Virus record (IMG/VR): IMGVR_UViG_3300030101_003608
Location: 20,112-84,111 of that record
Reading direction: 5' to 3' (one strand)
From: a virus
Length of the DNA: 64,000 nucleotides
How positions within the stretch are numbered: the stretch's first letter is position 1; each line of letters opens with the position of its first letter. Positions 63,234 through 64,000 of this stretch are shown here, piece after piece. The translations under genes and the position numbers were made by a program. The notes beneath the pieces are model-generated. The model was given only the letters and a program-made list of their open reading frames with translations. It had not been told where the DNA came from and made no database searches.

Positions 63234-64000
63234 TTATACTGATCCTCCATCTGATATTGTCCAACTATGATCTGCTATTAATGCTGTTCTTGCAGTATCT
63301 GCTGCACTTCCTGCAGTATATTGAGAAGCATTAACATTTAAAGTAACAGTATTACTATTTGTTGCCTCAAGCCTAACTAAAAGAGCATCATAACTTGCTG
63401 TTGTCATTTTTCTTGTTGATCCACTTCCTACTAAACTTCCTATAGTTGTTAATGCTCCAAAGTCTGCAGATGCATCAAAAGTAAGAGTAGTAGGAGTAGT
63501 AGATATTTGGAAGAATGCACTTGACATATCAGTAACTCCACTAAAATCCATGTTGGAACCAAAAATAATACTTGATAAGCTAGATGCCTGTTTAAATGAA
63601 TCTTTAAGACTAGTTAATGCATTTGTAGTAGTCATGTTAATATTTATTGCACTAACACCTTTTGTTATAAAGAAAGCAAGAAGAAAACTTGTACAAGCAG
63701 GATAGTTCCAGTTTAAAGTAATAGTACTTCCTGAAGCATATTGTGCTTCCCTAAATAATTCCTGTATGTTTCCTGTAGCACTAGGCATAGACCAAGCTGA
63801 TACTGTAGGAGGAGGTCCTGCATCTACAGCTGCAAGACTGTATCCATTCCTATAAAAGAATTTGGCAAAAGTAGTTGTACATGCTGCCCAATTATTCCAA
63901 CTTGGACCAAAATTATGGTTATCAAATTTAAGTTTTCTTGTATTAAAGAACATTTCCCTTGCATCAGTAACACTTGAAATATCTATTGTGCTTAATCCTG
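63234..64000 (-). CDS. DUF285-like repeat protein, probable fibre/adhesin (partial, cut at right edge)
   Basis: The frame is open to the right window edge, so the true N-terminus is missing; 255 residues are visible. The edge segment STIDISSVTDAREMFFNT and the later SGVTDMSSAFFQIS and NIQELFREAQYAS follow the BspA/DUF285 repeat pattern (xxDxSxVTDMxxMF). The Ser/Thr-rich C-terminus ends in HSWTISDGGSV. Repeats of this type occur in bacterial surface proteins and phage fibres. An internal ATG at 63953 is not the likely start because the repeat continues upstream of it. A receptor-binding role is inferred. Confidence 0.65.
   Translation of the reverse strand, partial: GLSTIDISSVTDAREMFFNTRKLKFDNHNFGPSWNNWAACTTTFAKFFYRNGYSLAAVDAGPPPTVSAWSMPSATGNIQELFREAQYASGSTITLNWNYPACTSFLLAFFITKGVSAININMTTTNALTSLKDSFKQASSLSSIIFGSNMDFSGVTDMSSAFFQISTTPTTLTFDASADFGALTTIGSLVGSGSTRKMTTASYDALLVRLEATNSNTVTLNVNASQYTAGSAADTARTALIADHSWTISDGGSV

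Noticed and set aside
63951-63953. ATG at 63953 as the start of the rightmost gene
   Set aside because: The DUF285-like repeat continues in frame upstream to the window edge, so this is an internal Met.
1-64000. tRNA genes, CRISPR arrays, insertion sequences, integrase, alternative genetic code
   Set aside because: No cloverleaf, spaced repeats, transposase or integrase seen; genes use ordinary TAA-type stops and long frames need no recoding.

Overview
The window reads as part of the late region of a large tailed bacteriophage. Nearly every base is coding and every supported gene lies on the minus strand, so transcription runs from position 64000 toward 1. No host-like genes, tRNAs, integrase, transposase or CRISPR array were seen. 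The DNA is strongly AT-rich. Starts lack Shine-Dalgarno sequences and are preceded by A-rich leaders, as in Bacteroidota. The order nuclease, terminase, portal, scaffold, capsid, HU/IHF-like protein, two ring or tail-tube proteins, a ~1,850-residue tail protein and then giant proteins matches crAss-like podoviruses (Crassvirales). I assign it there from remembered family sequences, not a search. Small lysine-rich proteins and proteins carrying an LPKAQxG motif suggest an aquatic, non-gut relative. The phage RNA polymerase expected in this group is not in the window.

Layout in transcription order. (1) 64000-62015: the C-terminal part of a DUF285-like surface or fibre protein, a small protein and a metallophosphoesterase. 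(2) 61948-60197: lysis cassette of a membrane/coiled-coil protein, a one-piece spanin, a holin candidate and a zinc amidase, closed by a hairpin terminator. (3) 60079-52215: packaging block with small conserved proteins, an HU-like protein, a Cys-rich zinc-binding candidate, a PD-(D/E)XK nuclease, a small-terminase candidate, TerL, portal and a holin-like membrane protein. (4) 52116-49167: scaffold candidate and major capsid protein, ending in a strong terminator. (5) 49073-45161: a conserved virion protein candidate, eight small basic proteins, a 21-codon micro-ORF and an adaptor-like protein. (6) 45080-36778: an abundant-protein candidate, then cysteine-rich fibre or adhesin proteins. (7) 36644-28807: IHF-like protein, two tail connector proteins and the giant tail stabilization (muzzle-like) protein. 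(8) 28807-1: six very large proteins, probably packaged in the virion and ejected. They carry a LysM plus lysozyme pair, an HExxH peptidase, a PD-(D/E)XK nuclease, and a giant cut at the left edge with an SLOG-like segment and a second HExxH site.

Transcription units are outlined by a repeated intergenic element, GTATATTA on the coding strand, and by four hairpin terminators. Three terminators follow abundant-product or fibre genes. One follows the lysis genes. The most unusual features are the LPKAQxG and GGYILEE-type motifs shared by otherwise different proteins, several candidate enzymes built into the giant virion proteins, and the block of tiny basic proteins after the capsid gene.
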